Shown here: positions 1 through 6,060 of the stretch, piece after piece
Numbering within the stretch: the first letter of the stretch is position 1
Layout of the letters: each line of letters begins with the position of its first letter
DNA from: Acidobacteriaceae bacterium
GTDB taxonomy: Bacteria > Acidobacteriota > Terriglobia > Terriglobales > Acidobacteriaceae
Direction of reading: 5' to 3'
NCBI GenBank assembly: GCA_003140785.1
Contig: PLKY01000101.1
Coordinates: 1-7,208 of the forward strand
DNA: 7,208 nt
Position numbers and translations under genes: made by a program
The notes under the pieces: generated by a model
What the model was told of the DNA's origin: nothing
Seen by the model: the letters and a program-made list of their open reading frames with translations, nothing else
Database searches by the model: none

Positions 1-1382
1 ATGTAGGCGTCCTTGTGGCCGAACTTGATGATGTCGTACCAGTTGGAACATTCGCGCTTCCCGTTGGGAAGGCCGGACGTCTCCGGCACCTCGACCACGC
101 CGTCTCCATCCGTGTCCAGTGCGTTCATGTAATGCGCCACGCGTCGCACTACCGGCATGAGCGAGCGAACAAACTCCCGGTTGCCGGTATGGACTGCGTG
201 ATAGTACACCGCCAGGATGAAGTGCGGAATCTGGTCGTGCAGGTTGCCCCACGGCACTTTGTAGTAGCCTTGGATCCACCACCGCGGCATTACATAGCCG
301 TTCTCGTCCACGCCCGTCCGGGCGAAGAAAGCGAGTTCGCGTTCGGCGGCCCGCTGTAACTCGGGGTTGGCCCGCTGTATGCCGTGGATCATGGGAAACC
401 AGCCCATCTCGTGAAGGCACGGAGTGCTGGCGGGATTATTCCCGAAGATCCACCCCATCCACTGGTTGTAGACGCCGGCGAAACTGATGAGCTGCTTGTT
501 GAGGACCTGATCCGGCAGATGCACGTCGAGCGGACTGCCATCGTTGGGGTCGGGCGCGAAGGACCACTCCTGTTTCTCCACCGCGCCCGGTTCGCACGCC
601 TTACCCGGCCCCGTGCGGTCCACGCTCTCCGCGCCCAGCGTGACGGCGGAAGCGGTCCCATCGGCCACCGCCTTGGCATAGCTGAAGAAGCCCGTGGTAA
701 ACCGCACCTTCGCGTTCAGGTTCGAAGGCGCAAAGTGAATGCTCTGTTCGCGGCGGGGTGAGACCACCTCATACCATTGGGCGCCCGGTTCCACGGGAAA
801 GCCTTTAATTCCATCCAGGCGCATGTCCGCATCCAGGAATCCTGGGATTTCCGAATACCGGCCACGTCCGGCCTGCGTGGTGAACACCAGTGCCGGAAAG
901 CGGTCGGCCGTCAGTCGGCAGGCTTCGAGGAACGTGCGCGTAATCCGCCATCGTAGACCGGCGGCTCCGAGTTCTAAGGACCACTCTTCCCGCGCGATGG
1001 GACGCTCACCGGGCCCGAGTTCGATGCCTTCCAGTCGCAGCCAGCCGGGTCCGGCAGTGACCTTGGATGGATCCGGCATGCGGCTGCCATGCCAGCCCGA
1101 CCCTTACACCAGAATGGCCGTGCCGCTGCGTAACAGAGTGTGATCCGCCTTGCCCGGCAAGAGGTTGCCGCTAAAGCCCTGGCCCGGCCAGCCGGCTTCA
1201 CGGTTCAGTGCGAGGCTCGCAAGGTACACTCCCTCCGGTCCGGCGTGCAGTTCCAAGCGCATCGCATCGTTCTGCAACTCGTGACCCGGCTCAGCAGGAG
1301 CCGCCAGCAGGGTCGATGCGGCCGAATACAGAAATACCCGGCGGCTAAACGCAGAAAACAAAGGGAACTCCGCATGTGCCAT
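1..1382 (-). pseudogene. Tat-exported six-hairpin glycosidase-like protein, interrupted by an in-frame TAA, 3' end beyond window
   Basis: The frame starts at ATG 1380-1382, the best candidate because it places a Tat signal at the N-terminus (SRRVFLYSAAS, then LLAAPA), although the nearby GAGG is only two bases from it. After about 92 codons there is a TAA (1104-1106), and the same frame then stays open for 367 codons to the window edge. The downstream part contains NQWMGWIFGNNP, LHEMGWFPMIHG, YVMPRWW, WGNLHDQIPHF, ALDTDGDGVVEVP and CSNWYDIIKFGHKDAY. These aromatic- and acid-rich blocks between helices resemble the (alpha/alpha)6 six-hairpin glycosidases (GH63/GH78/GH116-like folds). The segment before the TAA reads like the start of the N-terminal beta-sandwich. 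The protein would act on a glycan outside the cytoplasm. Exact family, substrate and catalytic acids cannot be fixed because the C-terminal part is outside the window. One substitution would restore the gene, so this is either a recent nonsense mutation or a sequence error. Confidence 0.72.
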
Positions 1383-1599
1383 ATCCTCACTGATCCTAGC
1401 AGGCTGCAAGAACGGGGGGGACGAGCGATTTCCCGGTTCATGGAACTTCGGTTATCCGGAGGTAATCCCTTGAACGAGCAGTCGGCAAACGGACCGGGCG
1501 CTGGTATCAACACGTCGCGGCGCATCCTCTTCGTTCGGCACCCGGAAACGACAGATGCCGGGAATCCGACTCTGCATCTCGCCTTAGGAGCTCGTCTTG
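1383..1599. other. Non-coding or unrecognised spacer
   Basis: About 217 bp between the glycosidase start and the end of the regulator relic. All six frames were read and no recognisable protein family, RNA fold or promoter pair stood out. The reading frames present lack ribosome binding sites and look like chance frames of GC-rich DNA. Confidence 0.4.
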
Positions 1600-1963
1600 T
1601 CACACGTTCGCGACAGCCTCAAAGCGCCCAAACCTAAGGGCGACGGGTTCGGTGCTGGCGACCAGGGGCGGCTCGCCATCCTGTTTCTGCTGGGCAGACC
1701 GCGGACGGTGCGGACGGCGCGTTTCAATTCCAAGCTTTCGCATTTTGTAAACCAAAGTTGTGCGCGGCAAGCCAAGCCGCGTGGCCGCGCCATCCCTCCC
1801 GCCGATCAGCCAATCGGTTTGCCTTAAATTAAAACGTCCAGGATATGTTCCCGCTCGGCATCGGCAAGGGTGCGCGATGTGGCCGCCGATGGCTGCTTCG
1901 TCATCTGTTTCAGGTCCGTCAGCGGGAGACGCAGCACCGATTCGGGTGAAAAGACCACAGCGC
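1600..1963 (-). pseudogene. C-terminal relic of a sigma-54-dependent (NtrC-type) activator with Fis HTH
   Basis: Reading right to left, AVVFSPESVLRLPLTDLKQ matches the segment that follows the end of the AAA+ domain in NtrC-type activators. It is followed by TLADAEREHILDVL, then TDWLIGGRDGAATRLG and LPRTTLVYKMRKLGIE, the typical Fis-type helix-turn-helix DNA-binding end of this family. The stop is TGA at 1600-1602. The two halves lie in different frames because of a tandem TTAAA TTAAA at 1824-1833; removing one copy gives a continuous VLRQTDWLIGG. The receiver or GAF domain and the AAA+ ATPase domain are absent: homology stops at about 1963, where DNA from zwf begins. About 120 of the usual 400-500 or more residues remain, so it cannot bind ATP or contact sigma-54. 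Family assignment is secure; the original target genes are unknown. Confidence 0.85.
1824..1833. repeat. Tandem duplication TTAAA x2 breaking the regulator frame
   Basis: Two adjacent copies of TTAAA (1824-1828 and 1829-1833). On the minus strand this reads TTTAATTTAA and brings a TAA into the regulator frame. Removing one copy restores VLRQTDW, the expected family sequence just before the Fis helix-turn-helix, so this is most simply a 5-bp slippage duplication. Confidence 0.75.
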
Positions 1964-1964
1964 T

Positions 1965-1996
1965 TCTACACCGAAATTCTCTGCCATAGTTGATCT
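1965..1996. other. 32-bp inverted segment inside the zwf relic
   Basis: On the minus strand this segment encodes TMAENFGVE, which in Zwf proteins immediately precedes GRGAFYD. The plus strand from 1997 carries exactly that continuation. Inverting 1965-1996 gives an uninterrupted zwf reading with no base gained or lost at the right-hand junction (GTA GA|A GGC CGC). At the left end of the segment one extra A would have to be dropped to read ITMAEN. The same word, CGCTTCTAC or CGCTTTCTAC, occurs at 1961-1969 and 2005-2014, so short homology may have guided the event. Inversion or template switching is inferred from the protein pattern. Confidence 0.75.
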
Positions 1997-2148
1997 AGGC
2001 CGCGGCGCTTTCTACGATCAAACCGGCACCATCCGCGATGTGATCCAAAAACCATCTCTTCCAGATCCTTTGCAATCTCGCCATTGAACCCCCGGTTCGT
2101 ACCGACAGCGAGAGTGTTCGCGATGAGAAGGTGAAGGTACTGAAGGCT
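1965..2148 (+). pseudogene. zwf: Internal relic of glucose-6-phosphate dehydrogenase, with an inverted 32-bp start and a frameshift
   Basis: Glucose-6-phosphate dehydrogenase oxidises glucose 6-phosphate to 6-phosphogluconolactone in the oxidative pentose phosphate pathway. From 1998 the plus strand reads GRGAFYDQTGTIRDVIQ, then after a frame change NHLFQILCNLAIEPPV and SESVRDEKVKVLKA. These are consecutive conserved blocks from the middle of Zwf. The frame change is explained by five rather than four A residues at 2047-2051. The block that should precede GRGAFYD, namely TMAENFGVE, is present but on the opposite strand (1965-1996). Putting that 32-bp piece back in the other orientation joins it exactly through the split GAA codon. 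Only about 60 of roughly 500 residues remain; the NADP-binding N-terminal domain and the C-terminal half are missing, so it is not functional. Homology stops near 2148, just before a transketolase start. Confidence 0.85.
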
Positions 2149-2158
2149 CCCGCACGAA

Positions 2159-2215
2159 CTGACCGACACGCAGTTGGATCAACTGTGCATCAATACGATC
2201 CGCACGCTGTCGGCA
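2159..2215 (+). pseudogene. tkt: N-terminal stub of transketolase
   Basis: Codons read LTDTQLDQLCINTIRTLSA, which matches the opening of bacterial transketolases; a typical family member continues with DAVQKANSGHPG. Here homology ends after LSA and the frame runs antisense into the end of the ABC-F gene, so only about 19 of roughly 650 residues survive. None of the thiamine diphosphate-binding or catalytic residues remain. It sits about 10 bp after the zwf relic in the same orientation but in another frame. Transketolase and Zwf both belong to the pentose phosphate pathway, which suggests a former zwf-tkt operon collapsed by deletions. The match is short, but the LDQLCINTIR block is distinctive. 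Confidence 0.75.
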
Positions 2216-2228
2216 AGAATGCCCCGTG

Positions 2229-4043
2229 CTACACCTGCTTGGCTTCCAACTCCGCCCAACGCGCGTAGAGCAGTTCCACGCCCTTCTCCGCGGCCTGCAG
2301 CCTCTGATAGCACGAGTGCAAACGCGGACCGTCCGACACTACCTCGGGCGACTGCATCTCCGCTCGAATCTCCTCGACCGCCTGCTCGGCCTCCAGGATC
2401 CGCGCTTCCATCTGCTCCCACTCGCGGGCTTCCAGGTATGAGAGCTTCTTCTTGAGCGGCGCGGACCGGGTGGGCGGCGGCGCCGCCTTCTGAGCCGGCA
2501 CCGGCCGTGCCGACTGCGCCGCCTCCCATTGCCAGTAGTCGGCATACAGTTGGGCGCCGCCCTGACCGTCCAAGCCGAGCACGGCGGTCGAGACGCGGTC
2601 CAGCAGGTAGCGGTCGTGCGTCACCAGCACCAGCGCGCCGGCGAACTCGGTCAGACTCTCCTCCAGCACTTCGAGCGTGGGGATGTCAAGATCGTTGGTG
2701 GGCTCGTCGAGCAGCAGCAGATCGGCGGGCTGGAGCATCAGGCGCGCGATCAGCACCCGCGCCTGCTCGCCGCCCGAAAGGCTCGCAATGGGCCGGTCGA
2801 GGTTGCCGGAATCGAACAGGAAGCGCTTCGCCCATCCGGCCACGTGGATCGGCCGGTCGCGGAAGATCACGAAATCGCCGTGCGCGCCCAGTCCCTCGCG
2901 GAGCGTCTGAGTCGGATCGAGATGCTCGCGGGCCTGGTCGAAGTAGACCACCCGCAGATTGGCGGCGAACTCCACGCTCCCAGCATCCGGCTGCAACTCG
3001 CCAGCGAGGATTCGCAGCAGCGTGGTCTTTCCAGTACCGTTCAGGCCCAGCAGCCCCAGCCGGGTGCCGGGCGTCAGCGTGAAGCTGAGATCGCGGAACA
3101 GGGTTCGGCCGCCCAGCTCTTTGGAAATGGCTTCCGCGGAGAGCAGGCGCTTGGTGCGCCGGTCGGTGGCGGTGAAGTCGATCTGCGCCACGCCTTTCAC
3201 GGCGCGCTGCTCCATCTCCGACAGTTCGCGGATCAGGCGGCCGGCCTCGTCGGTGCGGGCGCGCGATTTGCCGGTGCGAGCCTTGGCGCCGCGGCGCAGC
3301 CACTCGATCTCAGTCCGCACGCGATTGCGCAGTCCTTCCTGCGCGCGCTGCTCGGACTCAAGCCACGCCTCACGGCCTTCGAGAAACTTTGAATAGCTGC
3401 CCTTCAAGCGCATCAATCCATCGCTGTAGATGCGGTTCAGCTCGACAACTTCAGTAGCGACGTTCTCAAGGAAGTAGCGATCGTGTGCGACCACGATGAA
3501 TGCGAAACTCGCCGCTTCGAGCAAGCCTTCCAGCCACTCAATGCCTTCGAGGTCGAGATGATTTGTTGGTTCGTCGAGCAACAAGACGTCCGGCTTGAGG
3601 ACCAGGGCCTCGGCGATTGCCAGGCGCTTGCGCCATCCCCCGCTGAGGCTGCCCGCCTCGGCATCCATACTCTCGCCGGTCGAGTCTGCGTGGTCTGCAA
3701 ATCCGGCTCGACCCAGTGTTTCGCGTAAACGCTGCTCGCGTTCATTATCAGGCACAGCCGCATTGGCCATTGCCTCTTCGATTGTGCTGCGGACCGTGAT
3801 CCCCGAGGGATACTCCGAGATCTGATGCACATAGCCAACGCGAGCACGCTTGCGGAATGCGACCTCGCCCGTGTCGGGTTCCTGCTCGCCGGCAAGCATG
3901 GCCAGCAGGGTGGACTTCCCGGCCCCATTGGGTCCAATGAGGCCAATTCGGTCCCCCTCGTGCACAGCGAAGAATATGCCCTGAAACAAAGGGGTGGCGC
4001 CGAATCGTTTAGAAATGTTCTGCGCATTGAGAATCGGCGGCAT
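2229..4043 (-). CDS. uup: ABC-F family ATPase, Uup type
   Basis: A 604-residue soluble protein with two ABC ATPase domains and no membrane segment. Domain 1 has Walker A GPNGAGKST (37-45), signature LSGGW (133-137) and Walker B ending DEPTNHLD (to 164). A basic linker follows (about 215-290, with EIEWLRRGAKARTGKSRAR). Domain 2 has Walker A GLNGTGKTT (333-341), signature LSGGE (422-426) and Walker B ending DEPTNDLD (to 453). The tail from about 530 is charged and helical, as in the Uup C-terminal coiled coil. Length and layout fit Uup (about 635 residues in E. coli), including the THDRYLLDRV block after the second Walker B. ABC-F proteins bind the ribosome, where the inter-domain linker reaches toward the P-site tRNA; Uup also affects precise excision of transposons in E. 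coli. ATG 4041-4043 is preceded by a weak GAAGAA. The stop is TAG at 2229-2231, and no terminator hairpin is evident. All ATPase motifs are intact. EttA or another ABC-F subtype is possible but less likely because of the C-terminal extension. Confidence 0.93.
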   Translation of the reverse strand: MPPILNAQNISKRFGATPLFQGIFFAVHEGDRIGLIGPNGAGKSTLLAMLAGEQEPDTGEVAFRKRARVGYVHQISEYPSGITVRSTIEEAMANAAVPDNEREQRLRETLGRAGFADHADSTGESMDAEAGSLSGGWRKRLAIAEALVLKPDVLLLDEPTNHLDLEGIEWLEGLLEAASFAFIVVAHDRYFLENVATEVVELNRIYSDGLMRLKGSYSKFLEGREAWLESEQRAQEGLRNRVRTEIEWLRRGAKARTGKSRARTDEAGRLIRELSEMEQRAVKGVAQIDFTATDRRTKRLLSAEAISKELGGRTLFRDLSFTLTPGTRLGLLGLNGTGKTTLLRILAGELQPDAGSVEFAANLRVVYFDQAREHLDPTQTLREGLGAHGDFVIFRDRPIHVAGWAKRFLFDSGNLDRPIASLSGGEQARVLIARLMLQPADLLLLDEPTNDLDIPTLEVLEESLTEFAGALVLVTHDRYLLDRVSTAVLGLDGQGGAQLYADYWQWEAAQSARPVPAQKAAPPPTRSAPLKKKLSYLEAREWEQMEARILEAEQAVEEIRAEMQSPEVVSDGPRLHSCYQRLQAAEKGVELLYARWAELEAKQV

Positions 4044-4207
4044 TTCTTCAGTTTACGGGTTATTCGAAGTCCTGGCCCGCACAGACGATGAGCGTGCGCC
4101 TCCGCTGCCTGCGAAGGTGCTCGCTCGCTGAGTCCTCACCGACAGCCCGGTAAATTATTTGCAAAATGTCGCAGGAGTAGGCTTGTCCTGCTTTCCGCGG
4201 GAAAGAG
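4044..4207. other. Spacer upstream of the ABC-F gene
   Basis: About 164 bp between the ABC-F start and the transposase remnant. It should hold the ABC-F promoter, but no convincing -10/-35 pair could be chosen by eye. No recognisable coding relic was found in either strand. Confidence 0.4.
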
Positions 4208-4355
4208 ACGCTTGAAACGCTCGTTCGAGTGGCTAGACAATGCTGGCTGATCGAGCAATCCTTTGAGACGGCAAAGGGCGAATGCGGACTGGATCACGCG
4301 AGATGCGCCATTGGCAAGGTTAGTATTGGCGGCTGTGTTCTTGCTGAACGTTCTC
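4208..4355 (+). pseudogene. Remnant of an IS701-like DDE transposase
   Basis: The plus strand reads TLETLVRVARQCWLIEQSFE followed by TAKGECGLDH. This is the conserved region of IS701-type transposases around the catalytic glutamate, where the pattern is roughly RW-IE-FE-AKGE-GLDHYEVR. After GLDH the frame slips by one base and continues as EMRHWQG (4300-4320). Several codons are then missing, and the match resumes in another frame as LVLAAVFLLNVL (4320-4355), like the helical tail after this motif. At least two indels, plus loss of the N-terminal part with the catalytic aspartates and of the C-terminus, make it inactive. No terminal inverted repeats or target duplications are visible nearby, so the element boundaries are lost. 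It shows that insertion sequences have acted in this degraded region. Confidence 0.72.
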
Positions 4356-4380
4356 TGTCGAGGTTAGTTCGCAATGAAGT

Positions 4381-4785
4381 TCAAGACGTATCAATATTCG
4401 AAAAGTTGGACGGATATTCGCGTCCACTTCCAAACGATTTGTGCCGGATCACATGATTGTCATGGAGGTAGCGGTGATATTCGTTCAGAGATTTCGTATC
4501 CAGATTGGCGAATTTCTTCAGCCACACATTCGAGAGCACGACGGCATCGCCATCCTGTACCGCGTTGATCTTCCAAACCAGCGCCAGGAAGAGCCGACTC
4601 AAAGGGTGCGGGAACAGTTGCAGGAATAGCCCAGGCTTTTCGCGGTCCTTCGGGCCAACCATCATGTGTTCTGGCAGAGGGATGAAGAATTCCTTCTTCT
4701 CGGCAATGAGTGTTGCCAGACGCGCCCTATATACCTACTGGGATTTCCTGCCCATCTCTGCTACAGACTTAATTGCCGTGAACAT
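4381..4785 (-). pseudogene. Unrecognised protein frame with an internal amber codon
   Basis: From ATG 4783-4785 the frame reads MFTAIKSVAEMGRKSQ, meets TAG at 4735-4737, and continues for another 117 codons (RLATLIAEKKEFFIPLPEH, then MMVGPKDREKPGLFLQLF and so on) to a stop at 4381-4383. The composition is protein-like: balanced hydrophobic and charged residues and a hydrophobic patch around LFPHPLSRLFLALVW. I do not recognise a family. An alternative start is ATG ATG at 4660-4665, but no ribosome binding site precedes it. A GGAG directly abuts the 4783-4785 ATG with no spacing. The frame is continuous with the TolB relic upstream apart from that relic's stop (4840-4842). With relics on both sides, a decayed gene is the simplest reading, though a chance open frame cannot be excluded. 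Confidence 0.4.
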
Positions 4786-4839
4786 CTCCGGAAAAACGCT
4801 GCGTGATCGATCTGGCGCACTCTCTGTTTCGAATGAGGA

Positions 4840-5040
4840 CTATTTCAGAGGAGCTTCGTAGATGTCGCTTTGGGCTCTCTGAACCATCGGAACCAGCAGT
4901 GTGCCCCCATCCGGAGAGACCGAGCAGCCGAATTCCAGGTCGGGCAACGCGACATCAAAGTGCCTGAGGATTTGCGCCTTCCCTGAGGCCGCATCAACGG
5001 CTAGCAGATCCCGGGTCGAGGGTGAAGTCGATGGCGAAAC
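4840..5040 (-). pseudogene. C-terminal relic of a TolB/WD40-type beta-propeller protein
   Basis: The minus strand reads TRDLLAVDAASGKAQILRHF, then DVALPDLEFGCSVSPDGGTL and QRAQSDIYEAPLK, ending at TAG 4840-4842. The block around SVSPDG, with a strand-rich repeat before it and a short QSDIYEAPLK tail, is the usual last blade of TolB-like propellers. In Acidobacteria these are often attached to serine/threonine kinase or winged-helix sensor domains. Only about 65 residues remain. A stop lies upstream in this frame (just above 5064), and from about 5041 the DNA belongs to an unrelated plus-strand gene. The N-terminal sensor, kinase or DNA-binding part cannot be known. Acceptor and partner are therefore unknown, and the stub cannot form a propeller. 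Confidence 0.65.
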
Positions 5041-5376
5041 CATCAGATTTATCCGCTCTACACGGATCTATGGCATGCGAAGTGGCTTCTGGAAATGCAC
5101 AATGAAACCGAGCCGATGTTTTTGAGTTTCTTCGTCGCACTCGGCCCCTTTCTGCTACTCGCTGCCAGGGACCCGTCAGCGCATCGCTCGCTGATCACCT
5201 TCACGGCTTGGTGGAATCTGGCGCATGCTGCCGTAATGACCATCGAAACTGTGCAGGCTTGGAATCGCGGAGTTCATCGAGACTTTACGGATGTTGTCAT
5301 CTTCGCTGCCATTGGGTTGATTTTGCTGGCACTTTCAACCGCTCGCCGTAACCAAAGCACAGCCGTTTCGCATTAA
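5041..5376 (+). pseudogene. N-terminally truncated DUF6632-type membrane protein
   Basis: The frame open from 5041 reads HQIYPLYTDLWHAKWLLEM, then EPMFLSFFVALGPFLLLAAR and DPSAHRSLITFTAWWNLAH. It then continues through AAVMTIETVQ to a last hydrophobic segment, FTDVVIFAAIGLILLALS, and a TAA at 5374-5376. This follows the pattern of small DUF6632-type integral membrane proteins: IYPL after the first helix, EPM before the second, AARDP..HRSLI, an H-A-VM helix, then a final helix. The first transmembrane helix is missing and the frame has a stop a few codons upstream of 5041. Translation could still start at ATG 5095-5097 or 5116-5118, giving 93 or 86 residues with about three helices, but without a good ribosome binding site. 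It is probably a non-functional stub; a shortened functional protein is possible. The family has no established function. Confidence 0.62.
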
Positions 5377-5428
5377 TTGGGTGTGGACTGCCCAGGGTTG
5401 GAAACCTGCGGAGGCCTCTACGCGTCAA

Positions 5429-5448
5429 ATCCGGAATCAATTCCGGAT
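5429..5448. repeat. Perfect 8-bp inverted repeat, 4-base loop
   Basis: ATCCGGAA-TCAA-TTCCGGAT, in the 135-bp gap between the convergent DUF6632 and SnoaL genes. The stem is perfect but no T run follows on either strand, so a canonical intrinsic terminator is not supported. A bidirectional hairpin or a protein-binding palindrome is possible. A second short palindrome, AGAGATCTCT, lies about 25 bp to the right. Confidence 0.5.
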
Positions 5449-5511
5449 GCCCGCGATACTGAAACGCAAACAATAGAGATCTCTCAGATGTCATGCGTCG
5501 GAAGTACGATG

Positions 5512-5928
5512 CTATCGCGATGCGTCAGCGACGGACCCTCCGATTTGACTCAAGAGAATCAGTGAGTCTGAGCAGGTCCATCGTTCAAAGCATTGGCCAT
5601 TTCTGAAATGCAAAATGCTAATCCCTGGAAGTTCGATCCGTTGTCCGGTCCCGGCAACGCCCATAAAATTCTCGTGCATCGTTCCGGTAATCACGTAGCG
5701 TGCCACTAGGGTGTCGCCTTCACCGATAAGGTCTTCAACAATAACTTGTGCGTCCGGGAATACTTTCCAGAAGGCGTAATAAAACTGCCTCACACTTTCC
5801 AGTCCTGGTTTGATCCCCTGATATCCATGCACGATTATGTCGTCTGAATAAAGGTGAAAATAGTCGTTTCGTTTTTGGGGATCAGCAAAACACGTGAGCG
5901 CCTGTGCGAAACTTTCTCGGTTGGACAT
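5512..5928 (-). CDS. SnoaL-like polyketide cyclase family protein (NTF2-like fold)
   Basis: A complete-looking 138-residue protein, close to the usual 130-150 residues of SnoaL-like proteins. Characteristic blocks are FHLYSDDIIVHGYQGIKPGL (24-43), FYYAFWKVFPDAQVIVEDLI (49-68), GEGDTLVARYVITGTMHENF (69-88), MGVAGTGQRIELPGIS (89-104) and RNGQCFERW (109-117). These match the family pattern of acidic pocket, FPD-V-VEDL, GD-V-R-TGTH--EFMG-PPTG and G-I-E-W. The fold is a cone-shaped alpha+beta barrel. Some members catalyse aldol cyclisation of polyketides, but most are uncharacterised, and no polyketide genes are nearby, so the reaction is unassigned. ATG 5926-5928 lacks a Shine-Dalgarno sequence. 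A weak promoter-like pair (TTAACG and TAAACT, 18 bp apart, 5959-5964 and 5935-5940) would place the transcript start at about the ATG, which would mean leaderless translation; that is conjecture. It is divergent from the BNR gene. Confidence 0.88.
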   Translation of the reverse strand: MSNRESFAQALTCFADPQKRNDYFHLYSDDIIVHGYQGIKPGLESVRQFYYAFWKVFPDAQVIVEDLIGEGDTLVARYVITGTMHENFMGVAGTGQRIELPGISILHFRNGQCFERWTCSDSLILLSQIGGSVADASR

Positions 5929-6043
5929 TTTGCTAGTTTAGTGACTTTTGCGGCGCGTCGTTAAGATAACCCCAGCCTCCGAAGGTAGTAAATGGCTCGC
6001 TCCTAGAGAGAACGCATGGCCTTGTTCAACCCCGCGACAACTA

Positions 6044-6054
6044 GGGGAGGAAGG
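6044..6054 (+). promoter_or_regulatory. Ribosome binding site of the BNR gene
   Basis: GGGGAGGAAGG ends 6 bp before GTG 6061-6063. This strong Shine-Dalgarno sequence decides the GTG start. Confidence 0.8.
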
Positions 6055-6060
6055 TAATCC

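Noticed and set aside
389..761. Open frames on both strands within the glycosidase region
   Set aside because: They overlap the motif-bearing minus frame, which is uninterrupted from 1103 to the window edge.
1966..2169. Minus-strand 67-codon frame containing AVGTNRGFNGEIAKDLEEM, which at first resembled the ATNRDL region of a sigma-54 activator
   Set aside because: The plus strand of the same stretch matches Zwf block after block, so the minus reading is a shadow.
2686..3303. Minus-strand 205-codon arginine/alanine-rich frame
   Set aside because: Out-of-frame shadow of the ABC-F gene with implausible composition.
2529..3392. Long plus-strand open frame of 287 codons
   Set aside because: It lies antisense within the ABC-F gene, has no recognisable motif, and is expected from GC-rich third-position bias.
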